Assembly: GCF_017306545.1 (NCBI RefSeq) | Contig: NZ_JAFKID010000004.1 | Coordinates: forward strand, 169,933-233,932 | Direction of reading: 5' to 3' | DNA length: 64,000 nucleotides | DNA from: Mesorhizobium sp. | GTDB taxonomy: Bacteria > Pseudomonadota > Alphaproteobacteria > Rhizobiales > Rhizobiaceae | Shown here: piece by piece, positions 24,217-34,055 of the stretch | How the letters are laid out: the number at the start of each line of letters is the position of its first letter | Numbering within the stretch: position 1 is the first letter of the stretch | Translations under genes and position numbers: made by a program | The notes under the pieces: generated by a model | Told to the model about the DNA's origin: nothing | Seen by the model: the letters and a program-made list of their open reading frames with translations, nothing else | Databases searched by the model: none

Positions 24217-25503
24217 ATGAACGTTCTTCTTCTCGGCTCCGGCGGGCGCGAACATGCGCTGGCCTGGAAGATCGCCGCTTCGCCGATGCTGACGACACTC
24301 TACGCCGCGCCCGGCAACCCCGGCATCGCGCAACAGGCGCAACTGGCGGCGCTGAATGTCGCCGACCATGCTGCCGTCGCCTCCTTCTGTCGCGAGAAGG
24401 CCATCGACCTTGTCGTCGTCGGGCCGGAAGCCCCGCTGGTCGCCGGTCTGGCCGATGATCTGCGCGCGCAGGGCACCCGCGTTTTCGGTCCCTCCAAGGC
24501 GGCAAGCCAGCTTGAAGGCTCGAAGGGGTTTACCAAGGACCTGTGCGCCGAGTTCGGCATTCCGACCGCCGCATACGGCCGCTTCGATACGCTGGCGGCG
24601 GCGAAGGTCTATGTGGAAAAGGTCGGCGCGCCGATCGTCGTCAAGGCTGACGGGCTGGCCGCCGGCAAGGGCGTGACGGTGGCGATGACGCTGGACGAGG
24701 CGATCGCCGCGCTGGAAGCCTGCTTCGACGGCGCGTTCGGCGGCGCCGGCGCCGAGGTCGTGGTTGAGGAACTGCTGGTCGGCGAGGAGGCGAGTTTCTT
24801 CTGCCTGTGCGACGGCGTCACCGCGCTGCCCTTCGGCACCGCGCAGGACCATAAGCGCGTCGGCGAGGGCGATACTGGCTCTAACACCGGCGGCATGGGC
24901 GCCTATTCGCCGGCGCCGGTGATGACGCCCGAAATGGTGGAACGCACCATGCGCGAGATCGTCGAGCCGACCATGCGCGGCATGGCCGCGCGCGCAATGC
25001 CGTTTTCCGGCGTGCTGTTCGCCGGCCTGATGATCACGGCCGATGGGCCGAAGCTGATCGAGTACAACGTCCGCTTCGGCGATCCCGAATGCCAGGTGCT
25101 GATGATGCGGCTGAAGGACGACCTGCTGGTGCTGTTGAACGCGGCCGCCGACGGCCAGCTCGCCCACACCTCGGTGCGCTGGCGGGACGAGGCGGCGCTG
25201 ACCGTGGTGATGGCCGCGAACGGCTATCCCGGCACGCCGGAAAAGGGCTCCGTCATCCTTGGTGTGGAGGAAGCCGCGCGCGACGGCGTGGAAGTCTTCC
25301 ACGCCGGCACCGCCGTCAACGCCGGCGCGCTGGTGGCGAACGGCGGGCGCGTGCTCAACGTGACCGCTACCGGTGCTTCCGTCGCCGATGCGCAGAAGAA
25401 GGCTTATGACGCGGTCGATCGCATCGACTGGCCGCATGGCTTCTGCCGCCGCGACATAGGTTGGCGCGCCGTGGAGCGGGAGCGGGAGCGGCAGGGGCGC
25501 TGA
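24217..25503 (+). CDS. purD: Phosphoribosylamine--glycine ligase (GAR synthetase)
   Basis: 428 aa, ATP-grasp enzyme of purine synthesis joining glycine to phosphoribosylamine. Start at the ATG giving [18 protein letters not shown]; the motif [10 protein letters not shown], the ATP-grasp loop [16 protein letters not shown] and the metal region [12 protein letters not shown] are intact. The C-terminus [19 protein letters not shown] is the normal end for this group, followed by a short Arg/Glu repeat. Its last 137 bases overlap the convergent GH25 gene on the other strand. Confidence 0.96.
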   Translation: MNVLLLGSGGREHALAWKIAASPMLTTLYAAPGNPGIAQQAQLAALNVADHAAVASFCREKAIDLVVVGPEAPLVAGLADDLRAQGTRVFGPSKAASQLEGSKGFTKDLCAEFGIPTAAYGRFDTLAAAKVYVEKVGAPIVVKADGLAAGKGVTVAMTLDEAIAALEACFDGAFGGAGAEVVVEELLVGEEASFFCLCDGVTALPFGTAQDHKRVGEGDTGSNTGGMGAYSPAPVMTPEMVERTMREIVEPTMRGMAARAMPFSGVLFAGLMITADGPKLIEYNVRFGDPECQVLMMRLKDDLLVLLNAAADGQLAHTSVRWRDEAALTVVMAANGYPGTPEKGSVILGVEEAARDGVEVFHAGTAVNAGALVANGGRVLNVTATGASVADAQKKAYDAVDRIDWPHGFCRRDIGWRAVERERERQGR

Positions 25504-26704
25504 CCGGTTTCGCCGCCGGACGGGCAGGCGCGATTGCTCCCGTCACCACCGGATCGACGCCGGCCGGCGTTGCCTCGGCGACGGCGACGCTGCGCCGATC
25601 ATCCTGTTTGGCGGCGGCATACTCGGCCATGCCGTTGGCATAGGGCGACTGCCCGTTCGCCGGCGGCCTGTGGAATCCGGCGGCGAAGCCTCGCCATCCT
25701 TTGACCAGCGCGGCCGCCAGTTCGCCCGGCGTCGGCAGCGGCGTCACATCGGCATAGGCGATCGTGGCGTTGCCCTTCAGGCCGTCCTCGCGCGCGATCG
25801 GCAGCGGCACGCTGACCAGCGTGTCCGGCGGCACGTCGAGCAGGCCGCCGAACGGCCATGCCGCCCTCAACTCCGCGGCATCCATCGCCGCCACGTTGAC
25901 GTCGATGTCGTCGGGCGTGCCGGGCACCCGATAGGGGCAGGCTGCCCGGCCGCAATTGCTGTGCGAGGAAAATTGCCACAGCGTGTAACCGGCCCAATGG
26001 CCTTTCGGGAAATGCAGGCCGATTTCCGGCTGATAACGCGCGTACCACAGGGGCAGGCGCGACAAGAGCCGGTAGCGGTCGCGGTTGTCGGCGATGTGCC
26101 GGGCGGTGGAATCGTTGGTGTAGAGCAGCGGAAAACGGCCGATGCGGCGATGCACCTGCCGCACGAACGCTTCCGCGTCCTCCAGCGACATCCATTGGCT
26201 CGGGTCGTTGTCCTCGATGTCGAGGGCGAGCAGGTCGTCCGGCGCCGGGTCGGCGAAGTCGATGAAATTGTCCGCCTGCTCGACAGGATTGCCCGGCCGC
26301 GCCAGATGATAGGCGCCCCATTTCAGGCCGAGCGCCTTGGCGATGGTGCGGCGCGTCTGGAACAGTTCGCGCGTCACCGCATGGCGTTTCCACAGGGCCT
26401 TGCAAAGCCGCACTTGCGTGTCGTCGCCGCTGCACGAATAGGGCGGCGGCAGGCCGTCGGACGCCTTGTTGATGAAGGCGGCGACGCGCTTGTCGCCGGC
26501 GAGCGCGGTCCAGTCGATGGAGTTGTATTCGTAGGCGTCGATGACGAGCGCGCGGTCGGCATTCTTCCACGGCTCGGAGAAGTCGGACGCCGCGCCGGGC
26601 TGCGTAAAGGCAAGCGCGCCGCAGAACGCCGCTGTCGCAATGCGCCAAAACTGCTGGGCGAGCCCCTTCAATCCGCACCCCCGCCGGCCGCAACCAACGG
26701 CCAC
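25367..26704 (-). CDS. Glycoside hydrolase family 25 muramidase (lysozyme), secreted
   Basis: 445 aa from GTG at 26704, or 434 aa from TTG at 26671; both give a signal peptide ([19 protein letters not shown]). The GH25 barrel covers about residues 45-260: [12 protein letters not shown] at strand 1, [14 protein letters not shown] with the catalytic Asp/Glu pair, and [14 protein letters not shown]. It cleaves the MurNAc-GlcNAc bond of peptidoglycan. The tail after residue 380 is low-complexity Ala/Pro then Arg/Ser/His-rich, and the final 45 codons lie antisense to the end of purD. No phage genes surround it, so it looks chromosomal. Confidence 0.85.
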   Translation of the reverse strand: MAVGCGRRGCGLKGLAQQFWRIATAAFCGALAFTQPGAASDFSEPWKNADRALVIDAYEYNSIDWTALAGDKRVAAFINKASDGLPPPYSCSGDDTQVRLCKALWKRHAVTRELFQTRRTIAKALGLKWGAYHLARPGNPVEQADNFIDFADPAPDDLLALDIEDNDPSQWMSLEDAEAFVRQVHRRIGRFPLLYTNDSTARHIADNRDRYRLLSRLPLWYARYQPEIGLHFPKGHWAGYTLWQFSSHSNCGRAACPYRVPGTPDDIDVNVAAMDAAELRAAWPFGGLLDVPPDTLVSVPLPIAREDGLKGNATIAYADVTPLPTPGELAAALVKGWRGFAAGFHRPPANGQSPYANGMAEYAAAKQDDRRSVAVAEATPAGVDPVVTGAIAPARPAAKPVSAPAAPAPAPRRANLCRGGRSHAASRCDRPRHKPSSAHRRRKHR

Positions 26705-26750
26705 CGGCGAATGCTGCGCTTAGTATGGTTAACGAACGCTTGCCATGCGG

Positions 26751-26987
26751 CTAACGGCGAAACGCCGGATCGAACTCGAAAGGATCGGGGGCGGGCATGC
26801 TTGCCAGCGTGCCTTCCGCCCTGCGGCGCTGGTAGTGGGCGAGCGAACAGGCCGGCGAACAGAGAATCCCCCGGTCCGACCAGTAGGCGGGACCGTTTTC
26901 GATACGTCCCTCGTGGTAGCCGAACGCATCGGTTCCGTAGGCGAGCCCGCATTCGATGCAGCGGCGGGTTTCGGGTCTGGCAAGCAT
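26751..26987 (-). CDS. Small putative zinc-binding protein, unknown function
   Basis: 78 aa from an ATG with CAGGAG seven bases upstream. Two cysteine pairs, RRCIECGLAYG near residue 9 and ILCSPACSLAHYQRRR near residue 45, form a CxxC...CxxxC zinc-ribbon-like arrangement. No known domain beyond that. It is 47 bp downstream of nothing on its own strand except the muramidase, which starts at 26704 on the same strand, so the two may share a transcript. Confidence 0.7.
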   Translation of the reverse strand: MLARPETRRCIECGLAYGTDAFGYHEGRIENGPAYWSDRGILCSPACSLAHYQRRRAEGTLASMPAPDPFEFDPAFRR

Positions 26988-27052
26988 GGGTGCAACTCCT
27001 GGGCCGCAATCTAAACCGCCGGACCGAGATTGCAAAATCCGCGTGACAAAGT

Positions 27053-27068
27053 TTGACGTTTACGTAAA
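27053..27068. promoter_or_regulatory. LiuR-like (MerR family) operator candidate
   Basis: TTGACGT-TT-ACGTAAA, an inverted repeat with one mismatch, about 90 bp upstream of the acyl-CoA dehydrogenase ATG. MerR-type regulators of branched-chain amino acid and fatty acid catabolism in proteobacteria (LiuR and relatives) bind operators of this form. The downstream genes are exactly the kind they control. Assignment is by pattern only. Confidence 0.5.
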
Positions 27069-27156
27069 AAGAAAGTGGTTTTGACGGCGGCGCCGCTCTA
27101 TGGTGGCCCATCTATAATGTGCGCGGCGGCAGGCGGCATCCGGGGAGGACGAAGGC

Positions 27157-28935
27157 ATGTACAAGGCACCGGTCGAGGACATCGCTTTCACGCTCAAGCA
27201 GGTGGCCGGGCTGAAGCCGGCCATCGACGCCGGCCTGCTCGGCGATCTCGGCGAAGATCTCGTCGATGCGATCCTTGCCGAAGCCGGCCGTTTCGCCAGC
27301 GAGGAAGTGGCGCCGCTCTATAAGATCGGCGACGAGGTCGGCGCCGTGTTGAAGGACGCCGAAGTCACCATGCCGCCTGGCTGGCGCGACCTCTACCGGC
27401 GCTGGATCGAGGGCGGTTGGAACGGTCTGTCCGGGCCGGAGGAATTCGGCGGTCAGGCGCTGCCCGCCAGCGTCGCCATGGCGGTGCTGGAAATGTGGAA
27501 CTCGGCCTCGATGGCCTTCGGCATCGGCCCTACGCTGACCATGGGCGCCATCGAGGCGCTGGATAAGCATGCCGCGCCGGCGCTGAAGGACAAGTATCTG
27601 GCCAAGCTCGTCTCGGGCGAGTGGATGGCGACCATGAACCTGACCGAGCCGCAGGCGGGCTCCGATCTCGCCGCGCTGCGCACGCGCGCCGAGCGGGCGG
27701 ACGACGGCACCTACCGCATCTTCGGCCAGAAAATCTTCATCACCTACGGCGAGCACGATTTTACCGACAACATCGTGCATCTGGTGCTCGCCCGGCTGCC
27801 GGACGCGCCGGCCGGCACGCGCGGCATTTCCTTGTTCCTGGTGCCGAAGTTTTTCACCGGCGACGACGGCGTTCCGGGCGCCCGCAACGACGTGTTCTGT
27901 TCCGGCATCGAGCATAAGCTCGGCATCCATGCTTCGCCCACCTGCACCATGATCTACGGCGACGGTTTTAAGGGGCAGACGCCCGGCGCCGTCGGCTGGC
28001 TGATCGGCGAGGAAAACAAGGGGCTGGCCTGCATGTTCACCATGATGAACAACGCCCGCCTGTCGGTCGGCATGCAGGGCGTGGCTGTCGCCGAAGCCGC
28101 CACGCAGAAGGCCATCGCCTACGCCCGCGAGCGCCGGCAGGGCAAGGCGGCCGGCTACGAGGGGCCGGGCATGGCGCCGATCGTCCATCACCCCGACGTG
28201 CAGCGGAACCTGTTGACGATGAAGGCGCTGACGCAGGCCGCGCGCGCAATTGCCTACGCCTGTGCCCACGCCATCGACATGGGCCGGCTTGCCGCCACGG
28301 AACCCGAGCGCACCCACTGGCAGGCGCGCGCCAATCTTCTGACGCCGCTCGCCAAGGCGTTTTCCACCGATGTCGGCGTCGATGTGGCCTCGCTCGGCGT
28401 GCAGGTGCATGGCGGCATGGGTTTCATTGAGGAAACGGGCGCGGCCGCCTATCTGCGCGACGCCCGCATCGCGCCGATCTACGAAGGAACCAACGGCATC
28501 CAGGCCATCGATCTTGTCGCCCGCAAGCTGCCGCTGGAAGGTGGTGAGCACGTCCATGGCTACATTGCTGAACTGAAGGCGGTCGCCGACGCGGTCCGCA
28601 ATTCCAACCGCGACGGCTTCGGCCGCACCGCCGGGCGGTTGGACGACGCACTCGACGCCGTCAACGAAGCGACGCGCTTCCTCCAGTCCGCCGCCGCAGC
28701 AGGCAGGCAGGACGAGGCTTTGGCTGGAGCGACGCCGTATCTGAGGCTGATTTCACTGGCCGCGGGCGGCGCGAGCCTTGCGCAGGCAGCGCTGGCCGAT
28801 GAGACCGGCCGCCGCACCGCTCTCTGCCGCTTCTTCGCCGAGAACCTGCTGGGCGAAACGCAGGCGCTGGCCAACCGCGTGCTCGGCGGCGCCGAAAGCC
28901 TCGCGGCCGCCGGTCGCTCGCTCATCTTGGCCTGA
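27157..28935 (+). CDS. Acyl-CoA dehydrogenase, long (C-terminal-extended) type
   Basis: 592 aa, FAD enzyme that introduces the 2,3 double bond in acyl-CoA. An N-terminal DMSP/AcdN-type helical region is followed by the ACAD core: NLTEPQAGSDLAALRTRAER (FAD/substrate loop), ITYGEHDFTDNI, and the catalytic region YLRDARIAPIYEGTNGIQAIDL, where the Glu of YEGTNGIQ is the base. A C-terminal extension of about 120 residues fits the DmdC/AidB-like subfamily. Ribosome site GGGGAGGAC. With the crotonase gene 17 bp downstream it forms a two-step beta-oxidation pair. Confidence 0.93.
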   Translation: MYKAPVEDIAFTLKQVAGLKPAIDAGLLGDLGEDLVDAILAEAGRFASEEVAPLYKIGDEVGAVLKDAEVTMPPGWRDLYRRWIEGGWNGLSGPEEFGGQALPASVAMAVLEMWNSASMAFGIGPTLTMGAIEALDKHAAPALKDKYLAKLVSGEWMATMNLTEPQAGSDLAALRTRAERADDGTYRIFGQKIFITYGEHDFTDNIVHLVLARLPDAPAGTRGISLFLVPKFFTGDDGVPGARNDVFCSGIEHKLGIHASPTCTMIYGDGFKGQTPGAVGWLIGEENKGLACMFTMMNNARLSVGMQGVAVAEAATQKAIAYARERRQGKAAGYEGPGMAPIVHHPDVQRNLLTMKALTQAARAIAYACAHAIDMGRLAATEPERTHWQARANLLTPLAKAFSTDVGVDVASLGVQVHGGMGFIEETGAAAYLRDARIAPIYEGTNGIQAIDLVARKLPLEGGEHVHGYIAELKAVADAVRNSNRDGFGRTAGRLDDALDAVNEATRFLQSAAAAGRQDEALAGATPYLRLISLAAGGASLAQAALADETGRRTALCRFFAENLLGETQALANRVLGGAESLAAAGRSLILA

Positions 28936-28952
28936 TCGCGACGGGAAACAGC

Positions 28953-29702
28953 ATGACTGACCATATCCTCATCGAGCGCCGCGGCGCAGTTCAGGTCATC
29001 CGCATGAACCGGCCCGACAAGAAGAATGCGCTGACGCGCGCCATGTACGGTGCGATGGCGGCAGCGCTCACCGCAGGCGACGCCGATCCGGACGTGCGCG
29101 TTCACGTCTTCCTCGGCCTGCCCGGCATGTTCAGCGCCGGCAACGACCTCGCCGATTTTCTCGCGGTGGCGACCGGCGGCGACGGCGGCAACGAAGTCTG
29201 GGACTTCCTGATGACGCTGGCGAAGTCGCAGAAGCCGATGGTGTCGGGCGTCGACGGCATCGCCGTCGGCATCGGCACGACGTTGAACCTCCATTGCGAC
29301 CTCACCTTCGCCACGCCGCGCACGGTCTTCCGCACGCCCTTCGTCGATCTCGGGCTGGTGCCGGAGGCGGGCTCGAGTCTTCTCGTGCCGCAAATTCTCG
29401 GCCGTCAGGCGGCCTTTGCCATGCTGGGGCTGGGCGAAGGCTTGGCGGCGGAACAGGCGAAAGCCGCCGGCCTGATCCACGCCGTCGTGCCGGAGGACGA
29501 ACTGGAGGCGGCCACGCTCGCCGCCGCCGAAGCCATCGCCGCCAAGCCGCCGCAGGCGCTGAAGATCGCCCGCGACCTGATGCGCGGTTCGCGCGACGAC
29601 CTTGTCGCGCGCATCGGCGAGGAGGCGGATCGCTTCCGCGAGCGCCTGCAATCGGACGAAGCCCGCGCCGCCTTCGTCGCCTTCATGAACCGGAAGAAGT
29701 AG
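28953..29702 (+). CDS. Enoyl-CoA hydratase/isomerase family protein
   Basis: 249 aa, crotonase fold. Visible blocks: NRPDKKNALTRAMYGAM, the oxyanion-hole glycine in MFSAGNDLADFLAV, and GVDGIAVGIGTTLNLHCDLTFA with RTVFRTPFVDLGLVPEAGSS. The usual first hydratase Glu is replaced in part, so it may act as an isomerase rather than a strict hydratase. It would act after the acyl-CoA dehydrogenase encoded just upstream. Convergent with pdxH. Confidence 0.9.
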   Translation: MTDHILIERRGAVQVIRMNRPDKKNALTRAMYGAMAAALTAGDADPDVRVHVFLGLPGMFSAGNDLADFLAVATGGDGGNEVWDFLMTLAKSQKPMVSGVDGIAVGIGTTLNLHCDLTFATPRTVFRTPFVDLGLVPEAGSSLLVPQILGRQAAFAMLGLGEGLAAEQAKAAGLIHAVVPEDELEAATLAAAEAIAAKPPQALKIARDLMRGSRDDLVARIGEEADRFRERLQSDEARAAFVAFMNRKK

Positions 29703-29733
29703 AGCCGCCGGTCGTCTCGGACGGCCAGATCCC

Positions 29734-30351
29734 TCACGGATAAAGCCGCGTCTTCCCCCAGCCGCCGTCGCCGGCGCGTGAAAACACCACGCGGTCGTGC
29801 AGGCGGAAGGGGCGGTCGTGCCAGAATTCGATCTGGCTGGGCAGGATGCGGAAGCCCGACCAGTGCTTCGGCCGTGGAATGTCGCCGATGGCGTAGCGGG
29901 CGGTGTATTCGGCCACCGCCTTTTCCAGCGCGAAGCGGCTTTCCAGCGGCCGCGACTGCTTCGAGGCCCAGGCGCCGATGCGGCTGCCGCGCGGGCGGGT
30001 GGCGTAATAGGCGTCGGCCTCGGCGTCGCTGACCACCTCGACCGGCCCGCGCACGCGCACCTGCCGCCGCAGCGATTTCCAATGGAAGCACATGGCGGCC
30101 TTCATCGAGCCGAGGATCTCGCGCCCCTTGGCGCTCTCGAAATTGGTGTAGAAGACGAAGCCGCGCTGGTCGAACCCTTTCAAGAGTACCATGCGCACGT
30201 CCGGCAGGCCGTCCGCGTCGACGGTGGCCACGGCCACCGCGTTCGGATCGTTCGGTTCGCTTGCGGAAGCGTCCTCAAGCCATTGCTTGAAAAGCAGATA
30301 AGGCTCGGCGGCCTCGGTAAAGTCACTGGTTGTTAACTCGGTTTCGCTCAT
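29734..30351 (-). CDS. pdxH: Pyridoxamine 5'-phosphate oxidase
   Basis: 205 aa FMN enzyme oxidising pyridoxamine/pyridoxine phosphate to pyridoxal phosphate. Start at [14 protein letters not shown] and substrate residues sit in [36 protein letters not shown] and the C-terminal signature [21 protein letters not shown]. It is divergent from the surface lipoprotein gene, with 33 bp between the two starts, so their promoters must overlap. Confidence 0.96.
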   Translation of the reverse strand: MSETELTTSDFTEAAEPYLLFKQWLEDASASEPNDPNAVAVATVDADGLPDVRMVLLKGFDQRGFVFYTNFESAKGREILGSMKAAMCFHWKSLRRQVRVRGPVEVVSDAEADAYYATRPRGSRIGAWASKQSRPLESRFALEKAVAEYTARYAIGDIPRPKHWSGFRILPSQIEFWHDRPFRLHDRVVFSRAGDGGWGKTRLYP

Positions 30352-30383
30352 AGTTTCATAAAATTCCGGTTCGGCACTGGGGG

Positions 30384-30896
30384 GTGTCGATCGCAGCGCG
30401 CCGCGCAAGCATCGATCATGATCCTGCAGCATTGAAACCGCTCCCCGACGATCCACACAACGGACCAGTAGCACTTTTCGTTTCGGCCTGCTGCCGCAAG
30501 GCGGCGGTGGCCGCGGGTGTCCTGGCGCTCGCCGGCTGCGGTGTCGGCGGCTTCAGTCTGGAACAGGCGGATGTCGACCGTTCAGTGGTGACGGGCAGCA
30601 TCCAGTCGCAGCCGGATCCCGTTGCGGCCGGCATGGATGCCGACCAGATCACCATCCGCAACGCCGTTTCCTCCGCCGATGTCGAGGAGGTCGCCGGCAA
30701 GGCGATCGCCTGGGCCAATCCGGACACCGGTTCGCGCGGCACCATAACCGGGCTGACCGAGGCGAAAGAGGACGGCCGCCTCTGCCGCAGCTTCGCCGGC
30801 TCGCGCGAGCGCTTCGACGGGATCGCCATGTTTAAAGGGCGTACTTGCATGGTCGGGCAGGGCGTCTGGCGCATCGAGTCCTTCGAGGACCTTTGA
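30384..30896 (+). CDS. RT0821/Lpp0805-family surface lipoprotein
   Basis: 170 aa from GTG. The first 38 residues are rich in charged and small residues, followed by a hydrophobic run and lipobox LAGC at about residues 49-52, so the mature lipoprotein is about 119 aa. The C-terminal half ([15 protein letters not shown], ... [17 protein letters not shown]) matches rickettsial-type 17-kDa-like surface antigen families common in Hyphomicrobiales. The long N-terminal lead suggests the true start may lie further in (no good ribosome site is seen at the GTG). Confidence 0.75.
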   Translation: MSIAARRASIDHDPAALKPLPDDPHNGPVALFVSACCRKAAVAAGVLALAGCGVGGFSLEQADVDRSVVTGSIQSQPDPVAAGMDADQITIRNAVSSADVEEVAGKAIAWANPDTGSRGTITGLTEAKEDGRLCRSFAGSRERFDGIAMFKGRTCMVGQGVWRIESFEDL

Positions 30897-30985
30897 GGCG
30901 CGGCGCCGTTCGGTCGGCCACTGGAATTTCTTCCTATGCAGGCTCATATAAGAAGCGATTTTGAACCCATGGTGCAGGGATAGGG

Positions 30986-31930
30986 ATGCGCGACCCTTAC
31001 GAGGTGCTGGGCGTAGCAAAGAACGCTTCGGCCAAGGACATTAAATCGGCTTATCGCAAGCTGGCCAAGAAGCATCATCCGGACCAGAACCCGGACGATC
31101 CCAAGGCCAAGGACCGCTTTGCCGCGGCCAACCAGGCTTATGAGATTCTCGGCGACGACAAGACCCGCGCGGCCTTCGACCGCGGCGAGATCGATGCCGA
31201 CGGCAAGCCGCGCTTCCAGGGCTTCGAGGGTGCCGCCGGCAGCGATCCGTTCGCCGGCTTCCGTCGCCAGCAAGGCGGGCCGGGCGGCGCCCATTTCGAA
31301 TTCCGTGGCGGCGGCCCGGGTGGCGGCAATCCCTTCGGCGGCGATGCGGGCGACGACATTTTCAGCCAGATTTTCGGCAACGCCTTCAAGCAGCAGCATC
31401 CGGGTGCCGGCGCGCGCCGCCAGCAGGCCGCGCCCGCCGGCGCCGACCTGACGGCGACGCTCGACGTTACCGTCGAGGAAGCGGCGACGGCGCCCAAGGT
31501 CACGGTGCAGTTTCCCGGCGGCCGCAAGATCGCTGTGAAGCTGCCGGCCTATGTCGAGGACGGCCAGGTGATCCGTCTCAAAGGGCAGGGCGAGGCCTCG
31601 CCTTTCGGCGGCGAGCCCGGCGACGCGCTGGTGACGCTGCGGCTGGCGCGGCACGGCCGGTACCGCGTGGAAGGCCGCGACCTGCACGCCGACCTTCCCG
31701 TGCCGCTCAAGGACGCCGTGCTCGGCGCCAAGGTGGCGGTCGAGACGCCGGCCGGCCGCGTGGCGGTCAACGTGCCGGCCTGGTCGAGTTCCGACAAGGT
31801 GCTGCGCATCAAGGGCCGGGGCCTGCCGCTCAAGGCCGGCGGCCATGGCGACCTCTACGCCCATGTCCGCATCATGCTGCCCGAGCATGGCGACGCGGCG
31901 CTGGAAAAGCTGCTGCGCGGCGAAGGCTGA
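30986..31930 (+). CDS. DnaJ-family co-chaperone, CbpA type (no zinc finger)
   Basis: 314 aa. J domain at residues 1-70 with the HPD motif ([11 protein letters not shown]) that stimulates DnaK ATPase; Gly/Phe-rich linker ([20 protein letters not shown]) at about 90-130; two DnaJ C-terminal beta domains ([25 protein letters not shown]-type [18 protein letters not shown]). No CxxCxGxG zinc repeats, so it is a CbpA-like, type B J-protein rather than DnaJ itself. The stop codon is the last base before a 142-bp hairpin repeat. Confidence 0.93.
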   Translation: MRDPYEVLGVAKNASAKDIKSAYRKLAKKHHPDQNPDDPKAKDRFAAANQAYEILGDDKTRAAFDRGEIDADGKPRFQGFEGAAGSDPFAGFRRQQGGPGGAHFEFRGGGPGGGNPFGGDAGDDIFSQIFGNAFKQQHPGAGARRQQAAPAGADLTATLDVTVEEAATAPKVTVQFPGGRKIAVKLPAYVEDGQVIRLKGQGEASPFGGEPGDALVTLRLARHGRYRVEGRDLHADLPVPLKDAVLGAKVAVETPAGRVAVNVPAWSSSDKVLRIKGRGLPLKAGGHGDLYAHVRIMLPEHGDAALEKLLRGEG

Positions 31931-32072
31931 GAGCCCTTTTGAAAATTCCGTGAGGCAGGGCTGCAAACGGCGTCCGGCTGCGCTCCGGTGCTCACGTACC
32001 TGATGTACGCTCCGCTCCGGTGCTCGCCAGCCACCGTTTTCGCCGCCGCCTGACGGTTTTTCAAAAGGGCTC
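31931..32072. repeat. 142-bp long-hairpin repeat (family C, copy 1)
   Basis: Begins on the base after the dnaJ-like stop codon. Terminal arms GAGCCCTTTTGAAAA and its exact complement TTTTCAAAAGGGCTC (15 bp) bound the unit, and pairing continues inward imperfectly around a CGTAC-CTGAT-GTACG centre, so the whole unit can fold into one long hairpin. A second copy lies at 42258-42399 with about six differences by eye. It carries no coding frame and may serve as a transcription stop. Confidence 0.8.
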
Positions 32073-32160
32073 CGATCGCCTTCAACCGTTTGAAGCTTGA
32101 AGGCAAGATGTGCCTGTGCGATAGGCTCTCGCAAACAGACAACCTTGCGGAGAGCGCTCG

Positions 32161-32979
32161 ATGGCGGGTGGAAATGGCCTGATGGCCGGCAAGCGCGGCC
32201 TCATTCTCGGCGTCGCCAACAATCGTTCGATCGCCTGGGGCATTGCCAAGGCCTGCGTCGATCAGGGTGCCGAGATCGCGCTGACCTATCAGGGCGAGGC
32301 GTTCAAGAAGCGGGTCGAGCCGCTGGCGGCGGAACTCGGCGCGCATGTCGCCGGCCATTGCGACGTCACCGATCCCGAAAGCCTCGACGCCGTCTTTGCC
32401 GACGTTGCCGCTCATTTCGGCAAGCTCGACTTCCTCGTCCACGCCATCGCCTTCTCCGACAAGGAGGAGTTGGACGGGCGCTATGTCGAGACGACGCGCG
32501 CCAACTTCAGCCGCACGATGGAAATCTCCGTCTTCTCCTTCACCGACGTCGCCAAGCGCGCCGAGCCGCTGATGACGGACGGCGGCTCGCTCTTGACGCT
32601 GACTTATTACGGCGCCGAGAAGGTGATGCCTCACTACAACGTCATGGGCGTCGCCAAGGCGGCGCTGGAGGCCAGCGTGCGTTACCTCGCCGTCGATCTC
32701 GGTGCCAAGGGTATCCGCGTCAACGCCATCTCGGCCGGGCCGATCAAGACGCTGGCGGCTTCCGGCATCGGCGATTTCCGCTACATCCTGAAGTGGAACG
32801 AGTACAATGCGCCGCTGAAGCGCACCGTCACGCCCGAGGAAGTCGGCGATTCGGGGCTCTATCTTCTCTCCGACCTGTCGCGCGGCGTCACCGGCGAGGT
32901 CCATCACGTCGATTCCGGCTATCATGTGGTCGGCATGAAGGCGGTGGACGCGCCCGATATCTCCACCGTCAAGGACTGA
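32161..32979 (+). CDS. fabI: Enoyl-[acyl-carrier-protein] reductase, NADH type
   Basis: 272 aa SDR enzyme of type II fatty acid synthesis reducing trans-2-enoyl-ACP. ATG at 32161 has GCGGAGAG upstream; the second methionine eight codons in is an alternative. Cofactor segment GLILGVANNRSIAWGIA (the FabI GxxxxxSxxxG pattern), and the catalytic Tyr-x6-Lys in the segment YNVMGVAKAAL are intact. The segment CDVTDPESLDAVF and substrate loop are standard. Clinically known as the triclosan target family. Confidence 0.95.
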   Translation: MAGGNGLMAGKRGLILGVANNRSIAWGIAKACVDQGAEIALTYQGEAFKKRVEPLAAELGAHVAGHCDVTDPESLDAVFADVAAHFGKLDFLVHAIAFSDKEELDGRYVETTRANFSRTMEISVFSFTDVAKRAEPLMTDGGSLLTLTYYGAEKVMPHYNVMGVAKAALEASVRYLAVDLGAKGIRVNAISAGPIKTLAASGIGDFRYILKWNEYNAPLKRTVTPEEVGDSGLYLLSDLSRGVTGEVHHVDSGYHVVGMKAVDAPDISTVKD

Positions 32980-33033
32980 TCGGGCAAGCCGCCCGGCCGA
33001 TCATCGGCCAGCTTTGGGAAGACGCCCTGCGCC

Positions 33034-33621
33034 ATGCCTCCGCTTGTCTATGTCGTGCGCCACGGCCAGACCGACTGGAACGCCGAGTATCGCTTGCAGG
33101 GTCAGGCCGACACCGACCTGAACGCGACCGGCAGGTGGCAGGCGGGCGCCAACGGCCGCCGGCTCGCCGGTCTGATCGCCGAGCCTTCTGGGTTCGACTT
33201 CGTCGCCAGTCCGATGCTGCGCACCCGCCACACGATGGAACTGATCCGCTCGGCGATAGGGCTGGACCCGCTCGCCTATCGCACCGATCCGCGCCTGGTG
33301 GAGATCAATTTCGGTGACTGGCAGGGCTTCACTTTCGCCGAACTGGAAGCCGATTATCCCGGAGCTTACCGCAAGCGCCAAGCCGACAAATGGGACTTCG
33401 TGCCGCCGGGTGCGGGCGCCGAAAGCTATGAGGAACTCTCGGCGCGGGTCTGCCCGTTCTTCGAGGCGCTGGCCCGCGACACGGTCTGCGTCACCCATGG
33501 AGGCGTCATCCGCGCGCTGTTCAGGTCGGCCGGCGGCTTGTCGAAGGACGAGGCGGCGGCCCTCGAAATCCCGCAGGACAAGGTGCTGCGCATGTGCGGC
33601 GGCACGCTGGAGTGGCTCTGA
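33034..33621 (+). CDS. Histidine phosphatase family protein
   Basis: 195 aa, phosphoglycerate-mutase-like fold. The phosphohistidine motif RHGQTDWN opens the protein (about residue 9), followed by LQGQADTDLN, the second-His segment VTHGGVIRAL near residue 152 and the Arg in SPMLRTRHT. The family includes cofactor-dependent PGM, alpha-ribazole phosphatase and others; nothing in the neighbourhood narrows this, so the substrate is left open. Lies 54 bp after fabI on the same strand. Confidence 0.9.
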   Translation: MPPLVYVVRHGQTDWNAEYRLQGQADTDLNATGRWQAGANGRRLAGLIAEPSGFDFVASPMLRTRHTMELIRSAIGLDPLAYRTDPRLVEINFGDWQGFTFAELEADYPGAYRKRQADKWDFVPPGAGAESYEELSARVCPFFEALARDTVCVTHGGVIRALFRSAGGLSKDEAAALEIPQDKVLRMCGGTLEWL

Positions 33622-33631
33622 AGCGCCTTTC

Positions 33632-33883
33632 CTATTCGGGCAGTTCCATGTCGGTAATGGTATTCTGCCCGTCCGTCTCGTCGTAGGCGATTACCACGTC
33701 CATGCCGGGTTTCAGCGAGTCGACGTCCATCTCGGCATTCAGCTTGTAGGTCTTGCCGTCGTCGAGCGTCAGCGTCATGGCGTCCTTGTCGACCTTCTTG
33801 ATGTGTCCCTCGGTCTGCCCGGCGAAGGCCGCGCCCGCGGCGAACAGGGTTGCTGCGGCGATGACGCCGAACAGGATACGCAT
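33632..33883 (-). CDS. DUF1344 family periplasmic protein
   Basis: 83 aa. Signal peptide MRILFGVIAAATLFAAGAAFA with cleavage after AFA, then the DUF1344 beta-barrel pattern EGHIKKVDKDAMTLTLDDGKTYKL. Start has GAGGT nearby. Such small exported proteins are widespread in Rhizobiales; a function is not known. Convergent with the histidine phosphatase. Confidence 0.88.
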   Translation of the reverse strand: MRILFGVIAAATLFAAGAAFAGQTEGHIKKVDKDAMTLTLDDGKTYKLNAEMDVDSLKPGMDVVIAYDETDGQNTITDMELPE

Positions 33884-34055
33884 GGATGAACCTCGTTGTG
33901 GGTGCCGTCCGCTCCCCTGGCGGACAGGCTTATGTTCTCGGTCGTGCGAGCAGAGCAGAAACCAATCCATTGTGTCAAAAGTAAATCGGCGCGTTCACAA
34001 CGTGTCGAAGCGTGTCAGGCAATTTGACCGGCACCGCGCAATGCGCACGATCGTG

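Noticed and set aside
25367-26704. GH25 gene as a phage endolysin marking a prophage
   Set aside because: It has a signal peptide and housekeeping neighbours, with no holin, capsid, terminase or integrase nearby.
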